The notes beneath the pieces are model-generated. The model worked only from the letters and a program-made list of their open reading frames with translations. It ran no database searches and had not been told where the DNA came from. 35,481 nucleotides of DNA from Deltaproteobacteria bacterium (lineage in GTDB: Bacteria > Desulfobacterota > GWC2-55-46 > UBA9637 > GWC2-42-11), in NCBI GenBank assembly GCA_016234925.1, contig JACRNI010000028.1, positions 1 through 35,481 of the forward strand. Direction: 5' to 3'. This document shows, one piece after another, positions 9,901 to 19,467 of this stretch. A program made the position numbers and the translations under genes. Within the stretch, counting starts at the first letter, position 1. Each line of letters begins with the position of its first letter.

Positions 9901-9972
9901 TTTTGAGTTTTGAGTTTTGAGTTTTCCCTTGACCCTTGACCCTTGACCCCTGACCTGTATTTTAGTATTCAT
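6955..9972 (-). CDS. pilQ: type IV pilus secretin PilQ (AMIN domains + secretin), with repeat insertions
   Basis: AMIN-like repeats, LSLDFKDADIGNLLRLMAEVSSLNIIADEGVAGKVTLRL, secretin core VLIEARIIEAGNNFSRDLGIQWG...AVIGGIIKNSKSDGTSGIPLLQDIPILGWLFKS; followed by pilP. Confidence 0.95.
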   Translation of the reverse strand: MNTKIQVRGQGSRVKGKLKTQNSKLKTFFLLATLNLSLFTVFTGCQQKTAQVKPDEPISQQQKQGVSINNIIFDKSGDTAKVSIEGTGNITYTAFKLSEPFRLVIDIPDADIDKVKESVTVENGIITQITTAHYGKEQAGTKIGRVTIGLKNDADYKIDVQEGKLLVTLNTSASQEVKAQEKKPVPEVLNRGAEPVKPVPEGLNRAKAEKITAIETIKKEKDLTQIMVFADGDIGSYNAFGLDDPSRLVLDIWGVGTAIADKDKEINIGGSHIKKIRLGEHKDKIRLVFESIPKNLPLYSVDVTGAAMTISYGRVEVKKTPLSQIAAVKPETSPNTLENKVSNIDFKPSQAGTRLTITTSKKADYKLSKSLDGKSIVIDFKNVNMPDELKKTADVSTLDTAVASVSSFQMSGEALKGARVLVKLKENALYDVFQDNNNIYLTFPVQTQVAAKGSESVIARSVSDEAISKKEIATPTQALLGYPARNDKMKISSEQTLQKQDKAEGVTPVASIAAGVNAKIEANAAFSEEKGEKKVESPSGSLAGTSASGTGETPVDCKAEMPATYLCKKLSLDFKDADIGNLLRLMAEVSSLNIIADEGVAGKVTLRLVDVPWHQAFDIILKSKGLGKTQEGNIVRIATLTKIKQEDDAALAAKKATEKLGDLVTQIVPVSYAVAKDMEKQIKDVLSDRGKVAIDERTNMLIISDISASIKKAVELVKKLDTQTPQVLIEARIIEAGNNFSRDLGIQWGVDYKTSGNVHTDVFGSVEKSFGQMPHNPAVQNNITKESGGVYPSEKKEWPARAGVTNYAVNLPAAGAFGGLGFVLGKLGINPLILDMRLTAGEQAGMTKIISRPRIATLDNKEAKIQQGEAIPFETTSASGTQTTFIDANLSLTVTPHITADGSIIMKIKVNNNEIGQFRSASGAPSINKKEAITEILVKDGETAVIGGIIKNSKSDGTSGIPLLQDIPILGWLFKSKSVKDIRAELMIFITPTILKEKLAENAAN
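8511..8605. repeat. MITE-like element family G (TIR TGTCATTGCGAG/CTCGCAATGACA) inside pilQ
   Basis: 12-bp perfect TIRs; second full copy 21073-21164 and partial copy ~22422-22476. Confidence 0.88.
9357..9425. repeat. two direct copies of hairpin unit CCCGATTAAGAnCTTCGGGnACAGGTTT inside pilQ
   Basis: Two ~28-bp copies separated by ~14 bp, encoding KPVPEVLNRGAEPVKPVPEGLNRA. Confidence 0.8.
9893..9953. repeat. heptanucleotide tandem repeats (GTTTTGA)4 and (CCCTTGA)3+variant in pilQ N-terminal coding region
   Basis: Direct reading of 9893-9920 and 9926-9953. Confidence 0.95.
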
Positions 9973-10484
9973 CGTAGTTCCTCCCCTTTTTGCGCAGGCA
10001 AAGCCAGAATAATCTCATTTGTCTGAACTGTGCCCAAATAATCTTTATATTTTTCCTCTATTATGATTTGATTATTCAAGACCTTTGAAACCTTGCCGCC
10101 CTTATTGCCGACAAGGTCGCCATTTCTTACTGTATAACCCTTTCCATCCGGCGTTTCTACCATTGCTACAGAGCCGTTTAATCCCCATATCACTGCGACA
10201 AGTTTTAATACGCTTATTTCATATCTTTGAAGCGGTGTCTGCGGCTCTACTATCTGCGCCTCTGTCACAAGCCCCTTTGCTATAAACGGTTTGAAAGGGT
10301 TTCTTTTTGGAGATTCTTTTTCAACTTTTTTCCCGCCTTCCTCAATAACCTTTGAAAGCGGAGGAGGAGGCGCCACGACTGGTTTCGGAGGCGCAGCAGG
10401 CGGCGGTGTCTCTTTCTTGCAGCCAAATATTGAAAGCGCAAGAACTAGAGATATTATTATAAGTTTGTTAGATGGTTTTGCCAT
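9969..10484 (-). CDS. pilP: type IV pilus lipoprotein PilP
   Basis: Lipobox ALSIFGCKK, NPFKPF, LQRYEISVLKLVAVIWG..AMVETPDGKGYTVRNGDLVG; between pilO and pilQ. Confidence 0.92.
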   Translation of the reverse strand: MAKPSNKLIIISLVLALSIFGCKKETPPPAAPPKPVVAPPPPLSKVIEEGGKKVEKESPKRNPFKPFIAKGLVTEAQIVEPQTPLQRYEISVLKLVAVIWGLNGSVAMVETPDGKGYTVRNGDLVGNKGGKVSKVLNNQIIIEEKYKDYLGTVQTNEIILALPAQKGEELR

Positions 10485-10556
10485 AAATTATTTTTTGTAA
10501 AGGCAATTCTTGAATTGCCCTTTTGCATGGCAGGGCAAGCCCTGTCACTACACATC

Positions 10557-11195
10557 TTATTTCTTGCCTTTTTTATCTTTTTCTGCTGCTTTTGCCGCCT
10601 CTTCCTCTCCTATAAATCTAAATGTTGTGGCCTTAAAATCTGCTGAAAGGACTATGTTCCCTTTTACATCCTTTGCATCGCCCAAGTTCAACTTCCCTAT
10701 ATTAACAATCCTCTGCAATTTAGCAATCTTTTCAAAAAACAGAAACACATTTTCATAGCCGCCCTGCACCTTCATATCAACAGGGACCTCGGCATAAAAT
10801 CCCTTTGAAGATTCCGCCGCTGGCTTAAAGGATAATATATCCAAACCCGATTCTCTCCCTGATGAAGATATGCTGCTCAAAAGGTTTGGTATCTCTTTTT
10901 CATTTGGCATCTGTGTCAATGCCTGCGCCAGTTGGGCTTTAAATTCCTCCCTTTCCTTTTTAATCTTTGGAAGTTGGCTTGCTGTTACACTTTCATTATC
11001 AACCTCTTTCTGAAGCCCTGCTATCTTTGCCTGCAAATTTTTTGACTCGGTCATTTTTGGATAATATAAAAGATATCCATATATACCTGCTACAACAAGC
11101 CAAACACCCCCAAGTATCATAACCTTCTTTGAAAGCGGAAGTTTCAATATAAAGTCAAGATTTATATTTTTCAGGTCTTTTATATCAAGCGCCAT
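10557..11195 (-). CDS. pilO: type IV pilus inner-membrane protein PilO
   Basis: N-terminal TM, coiled coil, ferredoxin-like fold; position between pilN and pilP. Confidence 0.92.
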   Translation of the reverse strand: MALDIKDLKNINLDFILKLPLSKKVMILGGVWLVVAGIYGYLLYYPKMTESKNLQAKIAGLQKEVDNESVTASQLPKIKKEREEFKAQLAQALTQMPNEKEIPNLLSSISSSGRESGLDILSFKPAAESSKGFYAEVPVDMKVQGGYENVFLFFEKIAKLQRIVNIGKLNLGDAKDVKGNIVLSADFKATTFRFIGEEEAAKAAEKDKKGKK

Positions 11196-11196
11196 A

Positions 11197-11754
11197 TTAT
11201 GCCCTTCCAGCGGTTTGAGAAGTCTTTTCCATCTTTATTGAAAATTTCTTAGTCTTAATGCCGCCCTTTTCTTCCATTTCCACAATCTCAAGTTCAACCT
11301 TTTTTATGCCCGGCATCTTCTCCAGATTCTTCATAAACTGCGATATGTCCTCGTCGCCAAGCGCATTGCCTGTAATAGAAATATTTATTTCAGTGTCGCT
11401 CAACTTATTTATCCACGCCCTTTCCGGTATTGCCTTGCCAATCTCGTCAAGAAGCCTTGCCGGACCAGCCTTGTTATCCTCCAACTGCTTTACAATATCC
11501 AGTTTTTCCTTAACAATCTTATTTTCTTCCCTAACCTTTGTGAGTTCCCCTGTCTGCGCCTTGAGCACAGCCAGTTCTTTTTCCTTATCGCCGATAGTAA
11601 CCTTTAACATACCTATATCCTTGCCCTTGTAATAATTAACAACTCCAATGATAATAAATAAAAGGACAACTGACAATCCTGCGATGGACAACTGCTGTCT
11701 TGCAGTCTCTTTTTTCTTTGCAGCCCTGACAGGTAATAGGTTAATCCTTATCAT
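11197..11754 (-). CDS. pilN: type IV pilus inner-membrane protein PilN
   Basis: MIRINLLPVRAAKKKETARQQL signature; operon position. Confidence 0.94.
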   Translation of the reverse strand: MIRINLLPVRAAKKKETARQQLSIAGLSVVLLFIIIGVVNYYKGKDIGMLKVTIGDKEKELAVLKAQTGELTKVREENKIVKEKLDIVKQLEDNKAGPARLLDEIGKAIPERAWINKLSDTEINISITGNALGDEDISQFMKNLEKMPGIKKVELEIVEMEEKGGIKTKKFSIKMEKTSQTAGRA

Positions 11755-11767
11755 CTATCCCCCTTTC

Positions 11768-12832
11768 TCATCTATCCCCCAATTTCCTCATCGCAAGACC
11801 GACTGCAACCGCCAGCAAAGGCGATACCTCTTCAATATACTTCGGGTCAAAAGACCTCTGGTCGTATTCTATTGCATTAAATGGGTTTATCATCTCCACA
11901 GACAGCCCGGTCCTCTCTTGTATTATATTTGAAAGCCCTGTCACCTTGCTGCAGCCGCCGCTTAAATATATCTTTGTAATATACTCTCCCGGCATGCCGC
12001 CCAAATAAAAATCAATAGACCTTTTTATCTCAAGCGATATATTCCCGCAGACCTTTTCAATGACCGGCTGCGCCGCGCTTATATGAATATCACCGACTAC
12101 CCCGCTAATCTTTAATGTTTCCGCATCTTTAAAACTTATATTCAACAGTTTTTGCATCTCTTCAGTAAAAAGATTCCCGCCCATTGTAATTGCCCTTGTA
12201 AACGCTGTTACGCCGCCCTTCAATATATTTATGCTCATCACGCCTGCGCCGATATTCACAATAGATATGTTCTCTGCCGGCACAACAGAATAATTTGCCT
12301 CATACATATTCTCAAGCGCAAACGAATCGACATCAATCACTACCGGATTCAGTCCCGCCTCTTTTATGACATTTGTATAATCATTTATCATATCCTTTTT
12401 AACAGCAACCAGCATGACATCCATCTGCCCCCTGCCCTCTGTGTCAGTCCCAAGTATCTGAAAATCAATATTCACATCCGCTATAGGAAACGGTATATAC
12501 TGCTCTGCCTCCCACTGGATGCTCTCTGCAAGTTCATCCTCTGTCATTGCAGAAAGGCTCACCTTTTTTATAATTACTGAATTGCCTGCAAGCGCTGACA
12601 CAGCATCCTTAACCTTTATATTTTGCTGTCCGAAAAGTTCCTTAACAGCGGTTGTAACAGTCATTGAGTCAATAATAGAGCCGTCAACAATCGCCTCTGG
12701 CGGAAGTTGGACAATGCCAGCCTTCACAAGCCTGTAGCCCTTCTTTGTCTCGGCAAGTTGGACAAGTTTTATAGAGTTAGAGCCAATATCAAGCCCTATA
12801 ACATCTTTCTTTTTCTTGAAAAATGGAAGCAT
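11768..12832 (-). CDS. pilM: type IV pilus assembly ATPase-like PilM
   Basis: MLPFFKKKKDVIGLDIGSNSIKLVQL..., actin-like fold motifs; start at 12832 preferred over 12868 because GGAG lies upstream and the extra residues are encoded by an adjacent repeat. Confidence 0.94.
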   Translation of the reverse strand: MLPFFKKKKDVIGLDIGSNSIKLVQLAETKKGYRLVKAGIVQLPPEAIVDGSIIDSMTVTTAVKELFGQQNIKVKDAVSALAGNSVIIKKVSLSAMTEDELAESIQWEAEQYIPFPIADVNIDFQILGTDTEGRGQMDVMLVAVKKDMINDYTNVIKEAGLNPVVIDVDSFALENMYEANYSVVPAENISIVNIGAGVMSINILKGGVTAFTRAITMGGNLFTEEMQKLLNISFKDAETLKISGVVGDIHISAAQPVIEKVCGNISLEIKRSIDFYLGGMPGEYITKIYLSGGCSKVTGLSNIIQERTGLSVEMINPFNAIEYDQRSFDPKYIEEVSPLLAVAVGLAMRKLGDR

Positions 12833-12840
12833 ATATCTCC

Positions 12841-12979
12841 AGAAATCCAAATCACAAATTAAAAACAAATTCCAATAACCAAATCACAAATTCCAAATAA
12901 ATTCCAAATCTCAAATTCCAAACTGTTTGTTTATTGGTGCTTGGTTATTGGTTATTATTTGGTGCTTGGTGCTTGTTTG
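12841..12979. repeat. palindromic heptad-phased repeat, copy 2
   Basis: Same word set as 5400-5550: CCAAATAAATTCC..., GGTGCTT GGTTATT GGTTATT ... GGTGCTT GGTGCTT. Confidence 0.8.
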
Positions 12980-13204
12980 TTAGTCCTTAAACACCTTGTT
13001 CTTTTCTGATAATTTCAAACCCAATGCCTGTATGATTTTTCTCTTTGTATCCACACGGCACTCGCAGCCCTTTTCAATCCTGTCTATTGTAAGCGGAGAA
13101 ATCCCTGCCTTTCTTGCAAGTTCAGCCTTGCTTATGAGGAGGTTCTCTCTAACCCTTTTTAAGTTGTTTGCTTTTTTTGCCATCTGATATTTGAACAGCT
13201 GCAT
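12980..13204 (-). CDS. XRE-family helix-turn-helix transcriptional regulator
   Basis: LKRVRENLLISKAELARKAGISPLTIDRIEKG HTH_3 signature. Confidence 0.85.
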   Translation of the reverse strand: MQLFKYQMAKKANNLKRVRENLLISKAELARKAGISPLTIDRIEKGCECRVDTKRKIIQALGLKLSEKNKVFKD

Positions 13205-13353
13205 TTTTCTGTTATAGGTCTTAACAGAGTTTTCGGCAAAACTTTATTAAACTTTAGATAATTTGTCAAGATATTTTTCAATTCATTATAATTTAATATA
13301 AATTATGTATAATTATATGACAATATGCAAACATCTGCACCAACGGCACAGGC

Positions 13354-14463
13354 TCATAGAATGCCTTCTAGAAGGACATCTTTTCCAATCCTCTTGACCT
13401 GAATATTTTTAAGATGAACTGCATCCTTTAATCTTTTTATTCCAAGACTGCTTATCATTTGAATGCCATTGCCGCCTAATAAGAGCGGGGCATAAAAGAT
13501 TAAAACCTTGTCAGCAATGCCGTCTTTTATTGCAGATGCGGCAAGCCTTGCCCCGCCTTCTATAAGAATGCTTGTTATTTCCCTTTTGCCAAGTTCATGC
13601 ATAAGTTTTTTTAAGTCAACATGCCCGTCTTTTGAATCAACAAGAACAACCTCAGCGCCTCTCTCCCTTACTTGTTTAATCTTTTTTGGAGTGGCATTTT
13701 TTGTTGCTGCAATTATAAGTTTTGCTGCTTTTGCGTCAAACACATTTGCATCCAATGGTATCTTTAGTTTACTGTCAACAACAATACGAACAGGCTGCCG
13801 CGGGCCGATGGCTGCGGGTCGTTTAGTTTTTAAGCGAACCGTAAGAAATGGGTTGTCTTTTAACACAGTCCCGATACCGACCATAACAGCATCCGCATTT
13901 GAACGGAGTTTATGAACATATTCTCTGGATTTTTCAGATGTTATCCATTTTGACTCGCCTGATGATGCTGCTATTTTTCCGTCAAGAGTTGAGGCAAGTT
14001 TAAGCGTTACAAAAGGTTTTTTTGTTGTAATGTACTTGATATACGGCTCATTGATTTCTTTACATTCATGTTCAAGTATGCCTGTTTTAACCTCTATGTT
14101 ATTTTTTTTCAGTTTCCTGATGCCTCTTCCGCTCACAATGGGATTTGGGTCTTTCATGCCGATAAAAACCCTTTTAATGCCGCTTCTAATAACAGCCTCC
14201 GTGCATGGCGGCGTTCTCCCATAATGGTCGCATGGTTCGAGCGTTACATAAAGGTCTGCGCCTTTTGCGCGGGTTCCTGAATTATTCAGGGCAATTATTT
14301 CTCCATGCGGAAGCCCTGCCTTTTTATGACAGCCCTTGCCTATAATCCTGTTATTTTTCACAACAACAGCGCCGACAGCCGGATTTGGACTGGTTTTGCC
14401 AATGCCTTTTTTGGCAAGGTTAACGGCAATATCCATAAAATATTCGTGTGTATTATTTTTCAT
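13354..14463 (-). CDS. ribD: bifunctional diaminohydroxyphosphoribosylaminopyrimidine deaminase/5-amino-6-(5-phosphoribosylamino)uracil reductase
   Basis: [70 protein letters not shown]-type reductase domain. Confidence 0.96.
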   Translation of the reverse strand: MKNNTHEYFMDIAVNLAKKGIGKTSPNPAVGAVVVKNNRIIGKGCHKKAGLPHGEIIALNNSGTRAKGADLYVTLEPCDHYGRTPPCTEAVIRSGIKRVFIGMKDPNPIVSGRGIRKLKKNNIEVKTGILEHECKEINEPYIKYITTKKPFVTLKLASTLDGKIAASSGESKWITSEKSREYVHKLRSNADAVMVGIGTVLKDNPFLTVRLKTKRPAAIGPRQPVRIVVDSKLKIPLDANVFDAKAAKLIIAATKNATPKKIKQVRERGAEVVLVDSKDGHVDLKKLMHELGKREITSILIEGGARLAASAIKDGIADKVLIFYAPLLLGGNGIQMISSLGIKRLKDAVHLKNIQVKRIGKDVLLEGIL

Positions 14464-14926
14464 TTTTTATTTTTCTTACATCAAGCAGTTCTTTAAGTTC
14501 CTTCATAAATTCGTTTATGTCTCTAAACTCCCTGTAAACCGATGCAAATCTGACATATGCAACCTCATCTAGTTTTTTTAGTTCATCCATGACAACCTCG
14601 CCGACTTTAGAAGATGTTACTTCTTTCTCGCCCAAATCCTGAAATCTTTGCTCAACCCTTTTTATAACCGTTTCTATCTGTTCAATGCTGACCGGCCTTT
14701 TTTCGCAAGCCTTCTGAATTCCTGCAAGCATCTTCATTCTGTCAAACGGTTCTCGTCTGCCGTCTTTTTTAACAACAAGCGGCAGCGCCTCCTCAACCCT
14801 TTCATATGTAGTGAAACGTTTTTCGCACTTCAGGCATTCCCGCCTGCGGCGGGTAACATCGCCGTCTTGTGAGACTCTGGAGTCTATAACCTTATCTTCA
14901 AGAAATCCGCAAAATGGACATTTCAT
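14453..14926 (-). CDS. nrdR: transcriptional repressor NrdR
   Basis: [45 protein letters not shown] zinc ribbon + ATP-cone. Confidence 0.97.
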   Translation of the reverse strand: MKCPFCGFLEDKVIDSRVSQDGDVTRRRRECLKCEKRFTTYERVEEALPLVVKKDGRREPFDRMKMLAGIQKACEKRPVSIEQIETVIKRVEQRFQDLGEKEVTSSKVGEVVMDELKKLDEVAYVRFASVYREFRDINEFMKELKELLDVRKIKNEK

Positions 14927-14967
14927 AATTCCTGAATAACACTTCTATGTTAAAATCTCAAGACTTT

Positions 14968-16357
14968 TAGGTAATCTAAACTTCTCTGTGTAAATTCATT
15001 GATGAATAAAAAAAGAGGGTGTATTCTCCATGTATTATCAGCAAAATAAAACAAAGGAGGAATACACCCTATGTTGCATAGAGCAACAGTAAGAAATGTA
15101 AACCGGGGAAGGAGATTTTAAACTGTTGGCAAGGAAGGCATTAAAAAAGATATTGGAAGACCGGATGGAAGAAGATATGTGTGCCTATGTAGGTCTTCCT
15201 GCATACGAGAGAGGAGATAGTCGCTCAGACTACCGGAACGGCAGTTGGACAAGGCATCTTCTCTGTGAGCTCGGGGATTTAACCCTTTCTGTGCCACGGA
15301 CAAGGAACAAGGGGTTCTATCCATCCGTATTAGACGCCTACAAGAGAAGACACAGGAGCATAGATGAGGTAATACTGGCATGTTTTGTATTAGGCCTATC
15401 CACAAGAAAGGCGGCAAAGGTATTAGCGCCTATGGCAGGGGAAAGCATAAGCGCATCAACCGTAAGCAATATTGCCAAGAGTCTTGATAAACATGTCCCT
15501 GCATGTATTAAGCAGGGAGAGGTAGAGAGGCATCACAATAGGCCGCTTCAGGATAAATACCGGTTTTTATTCTTTGACGGAGTGGTATTAAAAAAACAAA
15601 GGCGCTGCAAGTGTGCAGAAGAGGCCTCTTCCCGTTTAGAAACATAACGGGACAAGCTTATGCGCCTATGGGATAACCCATAAAGGGGTATGCGAGATAA
15701 TAGACTTTCAATCATCACAGGGAGAATCCCAGGAGGCATGGATGGCATAGATAAAAATTATCTTTATACCTTAAGCCATCAACAAGGGTTTTTAAACGAC
15801 CTCTACAAAAGAGGGATAACTGGAGATAACTGCGAGATTATCATAACCGATGGCCGCTAAAGGCCTTCATGCGGCATTGGAGCTTGTATATCCAAAAATC
15901 CAAAGACAAAGATGCTGGGCGCATGAGCCTGTCCTCATGAAAATGGGGAACAAGAAATGTGCTGGATAAGGTAAGAAAAAAGGATTGGGATTTGGTAAAG
16001 AAGGCAGTGCAGAAAATCCCGTATGCAAAGAATAGGAGAGATGCAACAAAGGCATATTGGCTTTTTGCGAATAAATGGCGCAATGCCTATCCCGATGCGG
16101 TTAAATGTTTAGAAAGAGATATAGATGATTTGCTGACATTTTTCAATGTCAAAGAATATGAGCTATGGTCAAAGATTAGGACTACCAATGCCATAGAGCG
16201 CACCTTTAAGGAGGTAAGACGAAGGACTCGTCCTATAGGGGTGTTTGCCAATAGGGAGAGTGTAGAGAGGATTGTGTTTGCAGTCTTTCATCATTTGAAT
16301 GTCAACTGGGAGAATAACCCTCTGAATGAATTTACACATAAGGATTGACATTACCTA
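14968..16357 (+). mobile_element. decayed IS256-family insertion sequence
   Basis: Inverted ends TAGGTAAT-N11-TGTGTAAATTCATT (14968-15000 vs 16325-16357) around IS256/mutator-type transposase fragments. Confidence 0.8.
15126..16348 (+). pseudogene. IS256-family transposase, multiply frameshifted
   Basis: N-part ORF 15126-15647 (YRNGSWTRHLLCELGDLTLSVPRTRNKGFYPSVLDAYKR...) and C-part ORF 15959-16348 (DLWSKIRTTNAIERTFKEVRRRTRPIGVFANRESVERIVFAV-type), middle readable only across several frames. Confidence 0.85.
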
Positions 16358-16432
16358 CTTTATCTACGGCTTGACAAATCAGGATTGTTTGTAATAGGCT
16401 GTTAATAGAGATTAGATGTTGCCTAACAGGAT

Positions 16433-16580
16433 GTTGAAAAAGTCCATCCATGGCTTTTTCAACTGCGGCTTGGACCAAGTAAATTCGTCCAAGCCTTGCA
16501 AATTGCTTAATTTTTTAAATCTCGCAATTTGGCAATCCATCCATGGATTGCATTAGCAGGTTGTCTTTCAACAACCTGCT
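16433..16580. repeat. cluster of short hairpins upstream of the diguanylate cyclase gene
   Basis: GTTGAAAAAG..CTTTTTCAAC, CTTGGAC..GTCCAAG, CAATCCATCCATGGATTG, AGCAGGTTGT..ACAACCTGCT. Confidence 0.6.
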
Positions 16581-16603
16581 AATATAAAATCAGGGGAGAG
16601 GAT

Positions 16604-18052
16604 GTGATTGGGACGAGCATGCGTGATGCGCAAAAAATCTTAATAGTTGATGATGATGTTCTTATCAGAAACATGGTCTCGGATACCATTGCAAATGCAG
16701 GATATGAGGCAATGGCGGCTGCAGACGGATATGAGGTATTGCACAAAGTATCTTTAGACAAGCCTGACCTAATCCTTCTTGATGTGGTAATGCCGGGCAT
16801 AGACGGCATTGAGGTTTGCAAAAGGCTAAGGGCAAACCATGACAGCCTTAGTCTGCCTATTATTATACTTACATCAAGGGCTGAAAAGGATGATATACTT
16901 AATGGATTAAAGGCAGGCGCAAATGATTACATTATAAAACCAATAGAGCCGTTAGAACTTAACGCAAGGATAGAAACACATCTTTGCCTAAAAAATTTAT
17001 ATGACAAGGTTAATGCAGAAAAAAATGATTTGTTCGCACTTTTATCTATATCCCAGACTGTTGCCTCAACCCTCAAATCAAATGATATAATGCATACCAT
17101 CGTAAAAAAGGTGGCGGAGGTAATAGAGGTGTCCAGATGCTCTATTGTTAAGATAGGCAAAAAAAAGGATGTCGGCTATATCCTGACAACATACGAAGAC
17201 CCGGACCTAAAAGATTTCCCAATAGAACTTAATAAATATCCTGAAATTAAGAAGGCAATTGAAACAAAGGGTACTGTTGTAATAAACGATATTCACAATG
17301 ACCCTCTCATGATTGAGGTAAGGGATTATCTGAAGGCATTGGACTTTAACAGCATCCTGATTATCCCGATAATTGTTAGAAGCGAGCCTGTTGGAATACT
17401 TTTCTTAAGGACATCAAGACGGATTAAAACTTTTACTCCAAGGGAGATTAAGTTGTGTCAGGTTATAGCAAATCTTGCCGGCAATGCCCTTGTAAACGCC
17501 CACCTCTTTGAATCTATAGAACTTGCCAATCTGGATTTAGAAAGACTTGCCATCACTGACGGGCTCACTGGCGCATATAACCACCGTTATTTCCGCACAA
17601 GGATTGAACAGGAGTTTAACAGGGCAGCGAGATATAAAACATTCCTGTCCTGTATTATGCTGGATATAGATTATTTTAAAGATATTAACGATGCCTTTGG
17701 TCATGGGCAGGGCGATACTGTCTTAAAAGAGTTGACAGATATAATGAAAAATAATGCGAGGAACACCGATATAGTAGCCCGTTATGGCGGAGAAGAGTTT
17801 GTAATCATCCTTCCGCAGACTGATAAAGAGGGCGCTTTTATACAGGCAGAGCGAATAAGGAATGCTATAAATGGTTATAAATGCTGCATCAGCGATAAGT
17901 GCGTAATGCTGACTATAAGTCTGGGGGCTGCAACATTTCCATCAGAAAATATAAAGACCATTGATGATTTAGTTGGGGCTGCTGATGCCGCGTTATATGA
18001 AGCCAAGAAAGGCGGGAAAAATCGGACAGTATCTGCATATGAAATTAAATAA
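16604..18052 (+). CDS. response regulator diguanylate cyclase (REC-GAF-GGDEF)
   Basis: [49 protein letters not shown] with RNTD I-site five residues upstream. Confidence 0.93.
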   Translation: MIGTSMRDAQKILIVDDDVLIRNMVSDTIANAGYEAMAAADGYEVLHKVSLDKPDLILLDVVMPGIDGIEVCKRLRANHDSLSLPIIILTSRAEKDDILNGLKAGANDYIIKPIEPLELNARIETHLCLKNLYDKVNAEKNDLFALLSISQTVASTLKSNDIMHTIVKKVAEVIEVSRCSIVKIGKKKDVGYILTTYEDPDLKDFPIELNKYPEIKKAIETKGTVVINDIHNDPLMIEVRDYLKALDFNSILIIPIIVRSEPVGILFLRTSRRIKTFTPREIKLCQVIANLAGNALVNAHLFESIELANLDLERLAITDGLTGAYNHRYFRTRIEQEFNRAARYKTFLSCIMLDIDYFKDINDAFGHGQGDTVLKELTDIMKNNARNTDIVARYGGEEFVIILPQTDKEGAFIQAERIRNAINGYKCCISDKCVMLTISLGAATFPSENIKTIDDLVGAADAALYEAKKGGKNRTVSAYEIK

Positions 18053-18078
18053 ACACAACGACATAAATAAATCCACAT

Positions 18079-18198
18079 ACAGAGCGTCAGAACAAAGCAG
18101 ACCAAGGCGCGACGAAGCGAGGAGTGAGGCGTATTTTCAGCATACGCCGCAGCGACGAGCGAGGAGCAACGCAGGTATGCGAAGTTATGACGCTCTGT
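18079..18198. repeat. MITE-like element family A, copy 2 (inverted relative to copies 1 and 3)
   Basis: ACAGAGCGTCA...TGACGCTCTGT; overlaps apparent start of hisIE. Confidence 0.9.
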
Positions 18199-18866
18199 AT
18201 AATATCAATCTGATAAAATTTGATGAAAGAGGGCTTGTGCCTGCGATTGTTCAGGAATATTCTACAGGCAGGGTTTTGATGCTTGCGTATATGAACAAAG
18301 AGGCATTGGAAAAGACTTTTTCAACAGGAAAGGCACATTACCATAGCCGTTCAAGGAATAAACTCTGGCTCAAAGGTGAGACATCAGGAAATATTCAGGA
18401 GGTCAAGGCTGTTTATTATGACTGCGATGAGGATGCGATACTCTTGAGTGTAAACCAAACAGGCCCTGCCTGTCATACAGGCGAGGAGAGTTGTTTTTTT
18501 AGAAGGCTTGATAATGGGGATGCATCAGCCCTCAGTCCTCAGTCCTCATCAGTTCTGCCTGAACTCTTTAAGACTATAAAAGATAGAAAAAATGCATCTC
18601 CAGATAAATCATATGTGGCATCCCTTTATGCAAAAGGTTTAGATAAGATTTTAGAAAAGGTTAAAGAGGAATCCTCTGAACTTATTGACGCAGCAAAAAA
18701 TGGTGTAAAAAAAGATATAGTCCATGAGACAGCAGACCTATGGTTTCATACACTGATTTTACTTGGAGAAATGGATATAGATTTTATGGATATATTAGCA
18801 GAATTTAAGAAAAGAGCAGGAATATCAGGAATAGAAGAAAAGGCAAAAAGAGGGGAAAATGGGTAA
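18177..18866 (+). CDS. hisIE: bifunctional phosphoribosyl-AMP cyclohydrolase/phosphoribosyl-ATP pyrophosphatase
   Basis: [79 protein letters not shown]-terminal HisE ([26 protein letters not shown]). Start ATG 18177 with GAGGAG upstream chosen over the longer ORF start at 17973. Confidence 0.93.
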   Translation: MRSYDALYNINLIKFDERGLVPAIVQEYSTGRVLMLAYMNKEALEKTFSTGKAHYHSRSRNKLWLKGETSGNIQEVKAVYYDCDEDAILLSVNQTGPACHTGEESCFFRRLDNGDASALSPQSSSVLPELFKTIKDRKNASPDKSYVASLYAKGLDKILEKVKEESSELIDAAKNGVKKDIVHETADLWFHTLILLGEMDIDFMDILAEFKKRAGISGIEEKAKRGENG

Positions 18867-19335
18867 GAAAGCAATGACAGATATTGAAAAACAGGTATGC
18901 AAATTGGTTCAGGGAGATATGCCGCTTAATCCGCAGCCATTTAAAGAACTTGCCGACAAAATAGGTATTTCAGAGGATGCATTTATTTCAAAGATAAATG
19001 AATTTCTTGAAAATGGTTACATAAGACGATTTGGCGCAGCGCTTCGGCACAGAAAGGCAGGCATAACAGCAAACGGCATGGGTGTATGGATTGTTCCAGA
19101 GTCTGAAAGGGAAAGGGTTGGAAATATAATGGCGTCTTTTAAAGAGGTGAGCCACTGTTATGAAAGACCGTCTTTTGAAGATTGGCCGTATAACCTTTTT
19201 ACAATGATACACGGCAGGACAAAAGAAGAATGTTTTGAGGTTGCAAAAAGGATTTCAGATGCAGCAGGCATAAAAGAATATAATATACTTTTCAGTTCGC
19301 AGGAATTTAAAAAAGAGAGCATGGTGTATTTTTAA
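18859..19335 (+). CDS. siroheme decarboxylase-like protein (AhbA/AhbB, NirD/L/G/H family, Lrp/AsnC-like)
   Basis: [84 protein letters not shown]. Confidence 0.85.
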   Translation: MGKKAMTDIEKQVCKLVQGDMPLNPQPFKELADKIGISEDAFISKINEFLENGYIRRFGAALRHRKAGITANGMGVWIVPESERERVGNIMASFKEVSHCYERPSFEDWPYNLFTMIHGRTKEECFEVAKRISDAAGIKEYNILFSSQEFKKESMVYF

Positions 19336-19348
19336 AAAGAGATGATAT

Positions 19349-19440
19349 GATTACACCGATTTTAAGAAGCAGATTACACAGATTTGGACAGGAATGTTGG
19401 TTTTTAATCTGTGTAATCGTTTTTTCAGAATCTGTGTAAT
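19349..19440. repeat. palindromic GATTACAC-type repeat family H, copy 1
   Basis: TGATTACACCGATTTTAAGAAGCAGATTACA...AATCTGTGTAATCG...AATCTGTGTAAT; second copy 22391-22519. Confidence 0.8.
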
Positions 19441-19467
19441 AAATTTCTTTTAAAAGAGATTAAAATT

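Noticed and set aside
17973-18176. Long N-terminal extension of hisIE ([34 protein letters not shown]...)
   Set aside because: Overlaps the end of the GGDEF gene and is encoded by out-of-frame gene sequence and MITE; a better start lies at 18177.
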